Below, one piece after another: positions 1-10,663 of a DNA stretch of 64,000 nt (positions are counted from its first letter, which is position 1; each line of letters begins with the position of its first letter). The stretch is taken from positions 39,187,870-39,251,869 of the forward strand of contig CM066317.1 of the NCBI GenBank assembly GCA_033807775.1, written 5' to 3'. Below the pieces are notes generated by a model. It did not search any database. It saw only the letters and a program-made list of their open reading frames with translations, and was not told the DNA's origin. Both the position numbers and the translations under genes were made by a program. Origin of the DNA: Saussurea involucrata. Lineage: Eukaryota; Streptophyta; Magnoliopsida; Asterales; Asteraceae.

Positions 1-168
1 TTTGTTGAGAGCAGCCTTCTGTGAGCCCCTTCTGTGGTGAACTTCTGCTGGTTTCACTGTCACAGAAGAAAAAGTTTTGTTATTTTCAACCCACTTACCC
101 TTCTATTGCCATGTAAGTTTTTCTTTAATAGGTTTTAAGGGTTTTGAAATCTTTGAACTTGTTGAATT

Positions 169-690
169 TTAGGAGGACGTTTTCCTTTGTTGTTTGATTT
201 TCTCAATCTCAAGGGAGGTTTTGGCTTGTATACACATGTCCAAAAAATCTGGACAGATAGGAACTCTTGTGATTTTCTCCTTGGGAGGAATAGTTCTGTT
301 AAGAACTCCAGAGGGTAGTTTAAAATCCTCTATGTCACAAGGTCCTATCTCTGACTTAGAGTCAGTCTCAGATTCGTCAGAAGATGAATCATCCTCATAT
401 ACAGAGGTTGAGTCACTTAGTTCTCTTTCGACAGAGGCTGGATTTTTAGAGCATGTGTCATACTTGCTTTCATTATTTTCCAAGTCAACAGAAGTATCCA
501 TTAAGGTTTCATCAGAGAGATTTTGACTATTATTGAAAGTACTGGGGCATTCATAAAAGTGGTTTTCACCGATTTCCAATAATTCCTTTTCAGAAATATG
601 AGTCAGTTTTTCTTTTGTTGAAGCAGGCAAGAAATCAGGTGCCTCTGCCGATAGTTTCTTCTCAGAATCTATAGTGCAGACAAACGCAAC
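169..690 (-). pseudogene. in-frame continuation of gag after a TAG stop
   Basis: This open stretch is in exactly the same frame as the upstream gag and separated from it by a single TAG (691-693). It encodes about 170 acidic, Ser/Asp/Glu-rich residues with no recognised domain, and ends at a TAA at 169-171. The low-complexity acidic character matches the C-terminal part of long SIRE-like gag proteins, as I remember them. An independent start is possible but nothing supports one. I call it the gag C-terminal segment, either reached by readthrough or lost by mutation. Bases 1-168 continue in the element with further stops. Confidence 0.55.
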
Positions 691-2730
691 CTATGATTGA
701 GTCTCGGGTTTACCAAACTTAAAGATTCCTATCTGATCTTGTGTTTTTTGATATTTCTTAGGTTTGGACGCTCTTTTGACAGAGGCTGGTGATGGTAGAT
801 ATGTGTTTTCAAACCACACATTCACCATCTTCAGAGGTTTCCTTCTGTGAGGTTCAGCAGAGACTTTTCGCCTTTTGCTTACAGAGAGTAAATTTGGAAA
901 ACCGGGTTTTCTTGTACTTCCAATATGAAATAGAGAGGACAGAGACTTGTTTCTTTTGTTTCCAGTGTATGGATCTATATCACAGAAGCCAATTCCCCGT
1001 CTCCCAATTTGTGTATTAATTTTCTCGTACACCTTCTGTGCATCTTGATATTTCTTTATTAACAAATCTCTTCGGAGTAAATCTTGACAGAGGACTTCTC
1101 TTTCCTTTTGAAAATAATGTTTAAGAGCTAGAATGTTCATTCTATCGGTCTCAACGTCCATAAGTTCTTTAGATTTTGTTTTTAATGCAGAGTTAAGTTC
1201 ATAAATCTTTTCTTTCAAAGGATTTAGGTGTTTGTTCCAGTTTGTTTCAATGTCTTCCTTTTCTTGAAAGATTTTAGCCTTTTCTTGAGTGAGAAGTCTA
1301 GCTTCTCTCTCAAAGAAGGTAAGCTTCTTTTGAATACTTTCGCAGGTCTTTTTAAGTTTTGTGTATTCAATGTTTAGTTTAAGCAAATCAGCTTCTGTTT
1401 GACTAGAGTTATAGTCAGAAGTGGATACCTCACTATCGGAGTCGGATGGGCTGACCTCTGCCATTCCACAGAACAAGGCGTTTTTGTCGCCTTCATCAGA
1501 TGATTCGTCTGACAGCCAGTTCTCCTGATTCACCATTAGCGACTTCTGAGCATAAAACTCCGCTTTCTTTTTGTAGTAAGCAGAGTCCCTCTGTGGGCTG
1601 TTTGGTTTGGTCCTGCAGTCAACGGCATAATGGTCTGGCTTGCCACAGTTAATACATCCTTGTTTCTGGGAACCGTTGCCAACTCTGTCGTCCGACCTCT
1701 GTCGGTCACCACCTTTGTCATTTCTGTCATTCGACCTCTGTTGGTCGACACCTCTGTCGTTCTTGTCATTTGACCCTTCTCTTCCACGATCATCTCTTCC
1801 ATAGCGTTCATTACCAGACTTCTTTTGGTATCCTCTGCTGAATTCCCTAGTCAAAAGAGCTAACGATTTAGCTATCGAGGCCATAGTTGCCTCTTCTTCT
1901 TCCACCACCTCCTCCTCTTCACTATCAACGATCAAGATCTTCTTCTTCTTCTTTTCTTCCACGGCTTTCTCCTTTTTCGGTTTCTCTTTATCTTCTATAG
2001 CCTTACCAACCAGCGCAAGAGGTGCACTGATTTGAATTTTTGCTTGTGCAATTTGAGGCTCTTGAGCTGCCAACGTTCCATAGAGATCTGACAGAGTCCA
2101 GGAGTCTAAGTCTTGATTTGTTTGTAGAGACATAGACAACTGGAGCCATTCATCATTGAGACTCTTTAGGAACATGACATTGTTTTCCTCAGAAGTTCTG
2201 TGGATTCCGAACTTCTTGCACTTGTTGATTAGAGAGTTGAACCGATCATATGTTGCCTGCAGAGGTTCTGTCGGCAGAGCTTTGAATGCGTAGTACTCGT
2301 AGATGCATTGGGCTCTGCGGTTCTTCTGAGTTTTGGCCCCACCCTCCAGTTGTTTTTCCAGTTCCTTCCACAGATCGTATGCAGATTCACACGCATCTAA
2401 GGATTGGAAAAAGTCATTGGGTATGGCCATTATCAGAAGTCTCTTAGTCTTCTGAGCAACTTCATATTTTGCCCAATCAGGATCTGACCACTTGTCCTTG
2501 GTCTTTGGTTTCGTGTGCTCAGGGATTTCAGGAGTGTCGTCTGTGGCAGGTACACGGGGTACTGTGATCATTGGTACGAAAGGAGGATTGTTGATATAGT
2601 ACATGAGTTCTTTGTCAGTACCCTCGAAGAAGTGAATCATTCGTATCTTCCATTGAGGGTACTCATCTCTGAGTAGTGTGGGTGGCTTGGTTAAAGAACC
2701 AGCGGTGAAGAAGTTGTTTGTGTTTGTCAT
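691..2730 (-). CDS. Copia-type gag polyprotein
   Basis: 679 codons from an ATG that lies about 300 bp inside the element's 5' LTR. The N-terminal half is a UBN2-type Copia gag domain, roughly residues 20-240. A Lys/Glu-rich stretch (about 250-290) and an Arg/Asp/Gly-rich linker follow, then one CX2CX4HX4C zinc knuckle (CINCGKPDHYAVDC) near residue 360. The remaining 300 residues are coiled-coil rich. Gag packages element RNA into cytoplasmic particles. The frame ends in a TAG at 691-693, but the same frame stays open for another 170 codons downstream, so the stop is either a nonsense mutation or a leaky stop. The codons at several sites contain the element's recurring 8-mer. Confidence 0.85.
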   Translation of the reverse strand: MTNTNNFFTAGSLTKPPTLLRDEYPQWKIRMIHFFEGTDKELMYYINNPPFVPMITVPRVPATDDTPEIPEHTKPKTKDKWSDPDWAKYEVAQKTKRLLIMAIPNDFFQSLDACESAYDLWKELEKQLEGGAKTQKNRRAQCIYEYYAFKALPTEPLQATYDRFNSLINKCKKFGIHRTSEENNVMFLKSLNDEWLQLSMSLQTNQDLDSWTLSDLYGTLAAQEPQIAQAKIQISAPLALVGKAIEDKEKPKKEKAVEEKKKKKILIVDSEEEEVVEEEEATMASIAKSLALLTREFSRGYQKKSGNERYGRDDRGREGSNDKNDRGVDQQRSNDRNDKGGDRQRSDDRVGNGSQKQGCINCGKPDHYAVDCRTKPNSPQRDSAYYKKKAEFYAQKSLMVNQENWLSDESSDEGDKNALFCGMAEVSPSDSDSEVSTSDYNSSQTEADLLKLNIEYTKLKKTCESIQKKLTFFEREARLLTQEKAKIFQEKEDIETNWNKHLNPLKEKIYELNSALKTKSKELMDVETDRMNILALKHYFQKEREVLCQDLLRRDLLIKKYQDAQKVYEKINTQIGRRGIGFCDIDPYTGNKRNKSLSSLFHIGSTRKPGFPNLLSVSKRRKVSAEPHRRKPLKMVNVWFENTYLPSPASVKRASKPKKYQKTQDQIGIFKFGKPETQS

Positions 2731-3033
2731 TTTGAAAGGGTTTGAGAAATCAAGAAAAATATGGTATGAACAGTAAACCTTCAGAGAATGAAGTGGATGT
2801 TTCTAATGATTTTTATAAGCTTTAAAACCTTTGAACAATGCACTAAAATGGGGATTTAACCGAAGAAACAGATTCTGTAAGTTTACCAAAGTCGAAACAG
2901 GTCGAGAATGGCAGAAAAACAGATGTTGTTTTGAAAGATATGAAAAATAGGTTAAAAGTCCAAGTTTCTACCAAAAATCATTGTAAGTGAGGATCTCTTG
3001 ATATAGAAAATCAAGAACCGCTCTGATACCAAT

Positions 3034-3779
3034 TGTTGGTTCCTGTTTTTCTTAACAATGATTATTCTATCTAATTAGTTCAAACAATATATAATGCGGA
3101 AGCGTTTTAACGAACTAACAGATATAATGAGGTAGAATAACACACACTATCAAATATAAGAAGTGTAAATAACACAGATAAATAGCTCAATGATTCACTG
3201 TATTTGATATAATAAGAACACCAAGAACACCGAAAGGTTTGATAAGAATTTGCTCTAAAGGTGTGTGTGTCGTGCAAAGCCCTTAATAGAAGAACTCAAC
3301 ATGAGTCTTCTATTTATACTACTTCTAAAGGGGACAAGATCTGGACAACAAGGACTGAAGGTACTAAAAACACTATTCAGGTACTGTTGATAGTACAACG
3401 TTAATTTAATGTGCCGGCTTCTACTAAGGCTATGACCCATCAGAGTTTGACACGTGGAGTTGTCAGGTCATGCCTTGTACGAATGATCTTGAGTATCTTC
3501 GTACAGCAGAAATCGTGAGAAGCACGATTGTCTTTGTATAGATCTTTGGTCTTTTATACCACACAGGCTCTGTCAAGTATGACAGAGGCTCTGTGGCCTT
3601 GTCCGCATTGAAGAGTCTTTAGGCGATTCTTCACTTTTGTCTTCTCGGTTGCTCGGCAGAGCCTCTGTCGAAGACTTCTATGCTTCTGTCTTCTCGGTGA
3701 CTCGACAGGCCTCTGTCGAAGACTTCTATACTTAGCCTATTTTTCAATACTTCTATAATCATAAAGATTGGAGCTAACA
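3034..3779 (-). repeat. 5' LTR of the SIRE-like element
   Basis: On the minus strand this 746-bp block starts TGTTAGCTCC and ends ACCAACA, immediately followed by the primer-binding site at 3020-3031. The partner LTR is outside the window, so identity and target duplication cannot be checked. Bases 3560-3720 carry three copies of CCTCTGTC/GACAGAGG in inverted arrangements. Confidence 0.72.
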
Positions 3780-4017
3780 ACCTTGAAATGATTGTTGTAT
3801 AATCTTCTTCTTCCTCCAACTTGTAGATTGCAGAAAGCTTCTTCTCCTCTCTTCTTTCACACAGAGCCGCCAAGGGAAAAATGATTTCTTCTAGGGTTTT
3901 GTGCCCTATTTGGGGTTTAAATACCTTCCATCCAAATTACAATGTAGTCCCTCAAATTTTAGACTTCATATTTCTTCCACCCATCTTACAATTCTTTAAA
4001 AAAATAACTTGGTTATT
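3780..4017. other. unassigned sequence right of the SIRE-like LTR
   Basis: No coding frame or repeat structure that I can defend. It contains a pyrimidine-rich tract and an AGGGTTTTG-type motif common in plant 5' leaders and LTRs. It is the flank into which the SIRE-like element inserted. Confidence 0.3.
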
Positions 4018-4019
4018 AC

Positions 4020-4062
<43 letters not shown>
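4018..4062. repeat. (TA)n(GA)n compound microsatellite
   Basis: About 12 TA units followed directly by about 10 GA units. It borders a degenerate sequence (4063-4097) that resembles one end of the inverted-repeat elements at 42909-43156. Confidence 0.85.
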
Positions 4063-4063
<1 letters not shown>

Positions 4064-4097
4064 GTTAATTGTTCAAGAAAACACGAAAACGACCGTT

Positions 4098-4480
4098 CAT
4101 ACACTTACTGCAAAAAACTGGGCTTGGGCAGACTACCAAATTCGACCCTATCAGTGACGGAAAATTCTGTCACTAATTCGTCACTAAAGGTGATTTCCGT
4201 CGCTAATCCGTCACTAAAGTCCGTCAGTGAAATGGTTGTGGGTGATACGATCAGTGACGGAAGCGACGGAAATCAGTGACGGAACCTAGCAGCAACGGAA
4301 ACTATCAGCGACGGATCAGGGACGGGCTCTTTTAGCGACGGATCAGCGACGATACAGATTAGCGACGAAAATGTGGATTTTACTTTTTATATGAAAGTCC
4401 ACGAGTCTTTCACTAATCCGTCACTAATTAGCGACGGATTAGTGACGGACAAGTGGATCACATTAAACGAATTCATGGGC
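4098..4480. mobile_element. CACTA-type terminal fragment with subterminal repeats
   Basis: Begins with a degenerate CACT-ACTGCAAAAAA terminus and then carries about 15 copies of AGTGACGGA, GCGACGGA and their complements in both orientations, the usual subterminal array of En/Spm elements. The opposite end with TAGTG is not present, so this is a deleted or truncated copy. It is a different family from the large CACTA at 26418-35520, whose repeats read TACCGACGG. Confidence 0.6.
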
Positions 4481-5424
4481 TATATATAGGGTCCACTTCT
4501 TTTGTTAACCAAGGTTTTAGTGTTAATCTTGTTAACCAATCTAAGTCATCCATTCTTTCAATCAATCGTCGAGATTAATTGTTTGATTCGGAATTGACTT
4601 TGCGAAGTAGACATGTGTGTTCATATGAGAATAAAGGTATAACGGTAAAGATGAACATAAGAGTCAAATTAAGGAATTAGAATGAAACCCGTGATCTCAT
4701 GCTAACCTAATTTAATGGCGGTTGTTATGAATCTGTTTCACTATTGACACTAGTGATCAGATGAGAGTATTTTCATTATGAAATTGGCATAATTTTGTAA
4801 GTAGTTCACTTGTTACATATTATGTCCTCATTTGTGAATTGTATACAGTTTAATATGTTCATTAATGTACCAAGGTAGCATATGAAAATGTCACTTGTGC
4901 ACATGCTATACATAATGGAACAAGTGCACTGTAAAAATTTATTTCACACATTAACAATTTTCAAGTTCACAATACACTATTTAACATATGAACAAATGTT
5001 GAAGTATAGCTTCATGCTCATTATCTACACTATTTGGCAAATGAACAAATGTTGAAACATAGTTTCATGCTCATTATGTGCATAGATGAACATACACAAA
5101 CCTTTCGCAATATTACATAGTTTGGATCACACATGAACATTCGCCAGTTAAAAAAGATGTTTCCAAAAGAATATTGTAGAAAAATAAAACAAAAATTATC
5201 AAAATTTTGAAACACATTCCATGAGTGTCTTATAGATAATTAAGGTAATCATATACAACACGTTCATGGAGAATAAATTCCAAAACTACCCTTCAATTCT
5301 ATAACTACCCTGGAATGAAACCAAAAAATGGTTAAATATGATTGGTCCATTTAGGTTAACAAAGTTAACACTAATAATTTGGTAAACAAAATAATAGGAC
5401 TATATATATATATATATATATATC
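4481..5424. mobile_element. inverted-repeat element bounded by (TA)n
   Basis: Starts TATATATAGGGTCCACTT and ends with its imperfect reverse complement next to a (TA)n tract at 5400-5423. The terminal inverted repeat spans about 60 bp and contains TTTTGTTAACC and AGTGTTAA in both arms. The interior is AT-rich and non-coding. The microsatellite borders recall Micron-type elements of rice, but superfamily is not established. Confidence 0.55.
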
Positions 5425-6480
5425 TCTGTGTGGATCATCACTGTCACAACGCACACACAAATAAAATCATCAAATCCCACGTGCTAATTTTTAACATGAA
5501 TTCAAACATCGTATCACAATTAACAATAAAAATCCAAACATACGAAGCCGGTATAACAATGAAGTAATAACCATTTAATAATATATGTATTTCAGTTCGA
5601 AAAGATTATAAGAAAAACTCACTTCGGGTCCAAATATTCCAACTCGAGTCTTAACGGTTAAGTAATCCCACACCGAACATCTGAATTATTCGAATCAAGA
5701 AAGACGTTAAACTACTATAAATATCTCAACATTCACCTTTTTATAATCCTTAAATCAATCCTCTAAAATATTGCATAAATCCTACACCGAAACGAGAAAC
5801 AAAATAAGCAAGATTGCACCGAAACAGTAAGTTGCACAACTTGGCGCCACGACCAAAGTCGTGCGCCAAGTCACGCAAATCCGTGTTTGCACAGGTTCTT
5901 TCCTAAAACTTATCAACTCGGATTTCAACCCAAAAATCAATCCACCCACAATTTTCAAATTATAAAGCCACCCAAATACTATGAATCTAAACCTTTTGAG
6001 TTTAAACCCTTATTTCCCTAAAATTCGAGCTTTAACTTTAAAACATCAACAATTCCACCAATAAAACTTTATCATAAATTTAATCAAGAAACATCAAAAA
6101 TTGACCATAAAAGGCTTTCATCAAGGACTTTAGAATAAAATTACGCAAAACATAACTTTTCCAAAAACCGTAAAAATTAACCAATTAAAGGGTTAGAGAA
6201 CTCTTATCTTGATAGACAAAAATATAAATTAAAAATCTTCAAAACTCCTAAATCCTCATCGATTTCTCGTCATAAAATTCCCATCCGATAGAGATTAATA
6301 TAATTCTTTTTTAAAGATTTTAACTTTTGATTTTTTATTTTAGAGAATCTGTTGGAGATGCTTTTATAATACCAATTTACTACAAACGCCCAACAAGAAG
6401 GAATAAATTATTGAAATCACCGCCGAACTTTTTATTTTACCAAAAACTAAAAATGGGGTTTTGACACATGATATTCTCTC
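5425..6480. other. AT-rich intergenic DNA with one GC-rich hairpin
   Basis: No coding potential. The base composition and a lone GC-rich hairpin at about 5841-5871 (arms CTTGGCGC-ACGAC and GTCGTGCGCCAAG) resemble a decayed Gypsy LTR on the minus strand, but no partner LTR or primer site was found. A trace of the GTTGGAGATGC MITE terminus is at about 6350-6368. Confidence 0.3.
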
Positions 6481-6494
6481 TTTTTGGCTTCTAA

Positions 6495-6836
6495 GGCATT
6501 GTTTGGCAAAAAAAAAACTAGCTTATTTTTAGGGTATATGTTTGGATGACCATAAGCTAGCTTTTTGAAAAGCTACTTGGAGTAGCTTATGAGTAACTTT
6601 TTGTAAATATTCCAATTATGCCCTCATTAATATTAATTATTATTTATTAACTAATTTTTTAATATGTCCTTTTTGGTCATTTAAATGCTTGTAAGCTACT
6701 TTTTTGTCAAACATGACTTTTTCATCAGCTAGCTTATCAGCTACCAGCTAGCTTATTAGTCAACAGCTAGCTTATCAACTACCAGCTAGCTTATAAGTCA
6801 TAAGCTAGCTTATCAGCTAGTTTGGCAAACATAGCC
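6495..6836. mobile_element. Tourist-like MITE with TAA target duplication
   Basis: 342 bp with terminal inverted repeats GGCATTGTTTGGC...AGCTTAT and the complement ending GCAAACATAGCC. Both ends are flanked by TAA (6492-6494 and 6837-6839), as expected for PIF/Harbinger-derived MITEs. The interior repeats CAGCTAGCTTAT. It is related to the MITE at 39808-40061. Confidence 0.75.
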
Positions 6837-6839
6837 TAA

Positions 6840-7274
6840 GTATAACTTGGTGTCTTTCATCTCTCTTTACCATGCTAATTGTTTTTATTGATTGTTATGA
6901 TCATCTTGATTGAGATTCATTAGGACAATAGAACTGATTTTGTATTGTGAAGAATGATCAATTCTGATTGTTGACGTTTCACTTAGTTCATTATTTGTCA
7001 AAATGTTTCTTGTTAGGTGGAAGATCGCGTAAATTTCAATATTTTGACACAATTTAATTAAGATGTTCTATAAATTGTTAAAATGAAAAAGAATCAAGCC
7101 AAGATTCACATGGCAAAAAAGTTCACTTATAATTGTTATATAACCTTTACCTTATAATGAACATCACAATGATTTAGAATTTTACCCGGCGAGAGACATG
7201 ACAAGAACCGAGAGTCTTATCCAGTAAGTGAGAGTGACGACTCTTACCCGATAAGTACTTATTTGATAAAAATG
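6840..7274. other. AT-rich intergenic DNA left of the LINE
   Basis: No gene or repeat recognised. A short degenerate duplication (CCGAGAGTCTTATCC / GACTCTTACCCGATAAG) occurs at 7208-7257. Confidence 0.35.
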
Positions 7275-7297
7275 TTGCATACAATGACGTTTTATTT
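7275..7297. repeat. left target-site duplication of the LINE
   Basis: 23 bp beginning TTGCATACAATG and ending CGTTTTATTT. The same sequence, with one base fewer, stands at 36330-36351 beyond the 5' end of the LINE. It lies directly next to the A-rich tail of the LINE on the minus strand. Confidence 0.85.
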
Positions 7298-7541
7298 TAT
7301 TTTATTTTTGAAAGGCAAGGCAATATTATTAAATAAAGAAGCAAATGTATAGAAAAACAAAGGCTACGGATTCAGCAAGAAGCAGAAACCAAGCCAACAC
7401 CCGACAAAAGGAAATCTAAAACAAAAAGAAAAAACCCGCGACAAGACTAAGGCGGACAAAACGAAAACAAGGCACGACCAACCGAGCAACCACGAAACCA
7501 ACCGAAGCTAACGACCATACTCACCAAAAAACATCAGCCTA

Positions 7542-8244
7542 TTAATGATCGTCAAAACCATATCCGTTGCACCAATTTGTCCAAGAGATGTTTAGATCCA
7601 TTGCACGAATCGAAATCCATCGGAAAGATAAAAGTTGAACTTCAAAGAAACGATCAGTAGGTTGAACATACTCATTGGAGAAGATCCGTTTGTTGCGATG
7701 CATCCAAATCAAGTATAAAGATGTCCACACAATCGCCTTCCAAGTATGTCGCCTCGACTTCGGAGTCGAAGTAGAGTTCATACAAGAAAGCAAATCCTCT
7801 ATCGATATCGTCGATGAAAGACTTCAACCCTACCAACTAAAGATATCCTTCCACAATCGAAAAACAACTGTACATTTGAGGAAACAAGGATCAATGGTTT
7901 CTACCTCATTCCCGCAATAAGGGCAAACCAACGAATGAAGATCCAATCCTTTGTCGTGAAGCATCGACCTTACCGGAATCCTTCCCCATCTAAGACTCCA
8001 CACGAAGATACACACCTTCTTTGGGATTATAGCACACCATTCCGTTGGAATCGAATGCTCCGGAACCTGCAAAAAAAATTCCTCTATCATGGTTCTAAGA
8101 GCCTTGAGTGAGAAAGTACCATCCTTGCTAAGCCACCAAGTCCAAGTGTCCTTCTCGGAAGGGCATGAAGGTGTGGTGTTTAGTAATGTCCCAAGATCCT
8201 CCAACTCACCAAGAGATCTTCCCCTAGGTTCTTGAGACCATCTC
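7542..8244 (-). pseudogene. LINE ORF2 3' end: zinc-binding RT domain and C-terminus
   Basis: Two overlapping frames together give the zf-RVT domain seen after RT in plant L1 elements. It has an IPKKV motif, a run of aromatic residues, an IPVRSML segment and the Cys pair CPYC followed by a further Cys, although the expected His is a Pro. A C-terminal stretch follows with WMHRNKRIF, typical of the LINE tail. The shift from one frame to the other near 7800 shows a frameshift. The right border is the insertion point of the small Copia element, whose duplication ATCTC lies at 8240-8244. ORF2 resumes at 21556. Confidence 0.8.
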
Positions 8245-8409
8245 TGAAAGTGAATTGTGATTCCTTGCTTAATCAGATTGATTTACAAGAGGTACCATAT
8301 ATACAAAAGATAAATGTAATCTAAGGCTACAAATTAGGACTTAATCTAAGGCTACAAATTAGGAGCTAATAAATATTAAAGATTATTTACATATATACAC
8401 ATTCTATTA
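8245..8409 (-). repeat. 3' LTR of the small Copia element
   Basis: 165 bp, on the minus strand starting TAATAGAATG and ending CACTTTCA, so the usual leading TG is TA. A purine tract CTGCGGGGGTA precedes it on the minus strand. Confidence 0.85.
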
Positions 8410-9222
8410 TACCCCCGCAGTTGAAGCGGGAGGTTGGCGAACGCTGAGACTGTCCCGAAAATCTTCAAATAAAATGAGAGGGAGACCTTTTGTGAAGATA
8501 TCAGCGATTTGGTAACGTGAGGGGACATGAAGAACCCGTACTTGGCCACGAGCAACCTTTTCGCGAACAAAGTGAATATCGAGCTCGATATGTTTAGTGC
8601 GTTGATGTTGAACCGGATTCCCAGAGAGGTAAATGGCGCTAACATTGTCGCAGTAAACCAATGTAGCCTTATGAATAGGACAATGTAGCTCTAAAAGAAG
8701 ATTGCGTAGCCAACACGACTCCGAAACCACATTGGCAACGCCACGATATTCCGCCTCGGCGCTAGAACGGGAAAGTGTGGCTTGGCGCTTAGAAGACCAA
8801 GCTAGTAAGTTGTCACCGAGAAAAACACAATATCCCGAGGTAGATCGGCGAGTGTCCGGACACCCACCCCAATCCGCGTCTGTATAGGATAAAAGAGTAG
8901 ATGTCTTGGATGGGTAAAGATGCAACCCATAATGTAAGGTACCTTGAATGTAACGCAAAATGCGTTTGAGTGCATTCATGTGCTCGTCCATGGGGTTATG
9001 CATAAATAAACAGATTTGTTGTACTGCATAGGAGATATCAGGCCTCGTGAAGGTGAGATATTGTAGGGCGCCGGCTAGACTACGATAGTGAGAAGGATCT
9101 TCATACGGGGTACTAGATGTGGCACTTAACTTTGGTTTGGTGTCAACCGGAGTTGGAGAGGATTTGCAATTTGACATACCTGCCCGGTCAAGAATTTCTT
9201 CGGCATATTTCTTCTGAGATAG
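8407..9222 (-). pseudogene. Copia RT C-terminus and RNase H fragment
   Basis: About 270 codons open on the minus strand, lacking the 5' part. The order is the end of RT (LSQKKYAEEIL), the PVDTKP linker, the YRSLAGALQYLTFTRPDI block, and a Copia RNase H with acidic residues in YTDADWGG, SSAEAEYR and YCDN, then HIELDIHF and an IADIFTKGL tail. All these are hallmark blocks of Copia pol. The frame stops at the first bases of the 3' LTR. The 5' side ends at the Athila-like insertion (duplication GATAG 9218-9222). Beyond that insertion the leader resumes at once, so most of pol had been lost by then. Confidence 0.88.
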
Positions 9223-10493
9223 TGATAATGTCGTTTTCCGACATTATTTTGATACTGAATTCGTTCTTTTTGTTGTGAGTTCCCAAGTAAAAATAGTAGA
9301 ATTTAATGATTTTTATGAGAAAGCACAGGTTTTCATGAAAGAATGATGATGGAAGAGTTTTTGGATCAATCGGAGCAAGCTTACAGCATTCCGGAGCGAA
9401 AAGGAGAAAAATCAGATTTTTGGACCAAACAGTGCTCTGCGCGCCTCTGAGCGCGCCTCCAAACGCTCCCACAAACGCGCAGGCTTATTTTTGTAAAACA
9501 TTCCAGTGCGCTGCGCGCCTCTGAGCGCGCCTCCAAACGCGCCCACAAACGCGCCAAGCCCCTGATTCGTTTTTAAAGCCTTTTTTCTACTAGGGTTGAG
9601 GGGGAATCAATCAGTTACGTTTGGAGACTCTCTTGGGGCGATTTTGGGAGATAGAAGACGATTTTTGAAGGCGAGAAGAAGGCTAGAAACATCAAGATAC
9701 GAGAATCAAAAGGCGAATCGAGTCCATTCATCGAAGGATTAAGCTTTTCAGGGAGTTTTAGATTTCATTTCTTTTAGAACCAACATGTTTACTTTCGTTT
9801 TTATTATTTCTTTTCTGAGTTGTGAAACCCCCAATATGAACTAACTCGTTCATGTTGGGGGGGTTGGTTTGAATCATGGTTGGATGATTATTTAGCATTA
9901 CAGTAGATACGATCGATTTGATTCTTATGGATGAAACATGTGGGATTGTTCTTAATGCTTGTAATAGTCCGATCAACTATTATTTGATTTAACGAATCTT
10001 TTAACGTTTGAGAAAAGTTTTGAGGTTTATCTAATTCTTCATGTCTTAGTCGAATTTGAGATAGAAATATGATAATTCGTACTTTGTGGGGTTTTAATCA
10101 TTGTTTGTTCAATTACCTTTGTTGAGATCGAATGATGATACAAAATGTTGAATGAATGTTGCTATAGCTTGATAGAGTATAGTGATGGATTTTGATTATA
10201 CCAGTCATCCTGGAGTTATGTCAATCGTGTCAAATCTGTGAGTTAAGTAATTGTTTACCTGAGGAATCCAACCCTCCAACTCTTTCTCTTATTTGAATTA
10301 ATTAAGTTTAATTTCGTATTCCAATACGCAACAACCCAAATCAATCTGCGATAGTCTAGTTAATAATCTATACAGTCATTGTGGTACTTGACACCTGGTT
10401 CCTTTGGTTCGATACTCGTACTTACCGTACGTTATTACTTGATTCGACCCGTACACTTGCGGTAGATTTAGGGGGGGTGATACCCGCCTATCA
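9223..10493 (+). repeat. 5' LTR of Athila-like copy 1
   Basis: 1271 bp. A GC-rich cassette at about 9425-9565 carries two near copies of GCGCGCCTCTGAGCGCGCC followed by CAAACGC words. The 3' LTR has lost about 12 bp of one repeat and otherwise differs at roughly ten positions. Confidence 0.88.
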
Positions 10494-10499
10494 AGTTTT

Positions 10500-10517
10500 T
10501 GGCGCCGTTGTCGGGGA
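10500..10517 (+). other. primer-binding site, tRNA-Asp type
   Basis: TGGCGCCGTTGTCGGGGA, six bases inside the 5' LTR. Complementary to the 3' end of plant tRNA-Asp with one mismatch, the known primer of Athila/Tat elements. Confidence 0.85.
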
Positions 10518-10663
10518 ACCTGTTTTGTGTTAATATCACTACAAGCTGAAGAAATTATTACATTAGACACCCTGTTTTTATTTTATTATAATCTGCTTTG
10601 AAGGTTCATATATTTTTGGGTTTTGAGATTCTATATTCTCTGTTTCAGGTTACCTCTTGGTTT

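Larger units (their letters stand above)
1..3779 (-). mobile_element. SIRE/Maximus-like Copia retrotransposon, 5' portion
   Basis: A minus-strand LTR retrotransposon that runs off the left edge of the window. Reading from right to left there is a 5' LTR (3034-3779), a primer-binding site matching TGGTATCAGAGC (initiator tRNA-Met type) just inside it, and a long gag with a CCHC knuckle. No protease, integrase or RT is inside the window; they would lie to the left of base 1. The long coiled-coil extension after the zinc knuckle suggests the SIRE/Maximus lineage from memory of the family. The word CCTCTGTC/GACAGAGG recurs through LTR and coding sequence. Confidence 0.8.

Noticed and set aside
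194..526. 110-codon plus-strand frame inside the SIRE-like element
   Set aside because: It is the complement of the acidic gag extension and has no domain.
3881..4279. 132-codon plus-strand frame
   Set aside because: Runs through a (TA)n(GA)n microsatellite and a CACTA subterminal array; no protein character.
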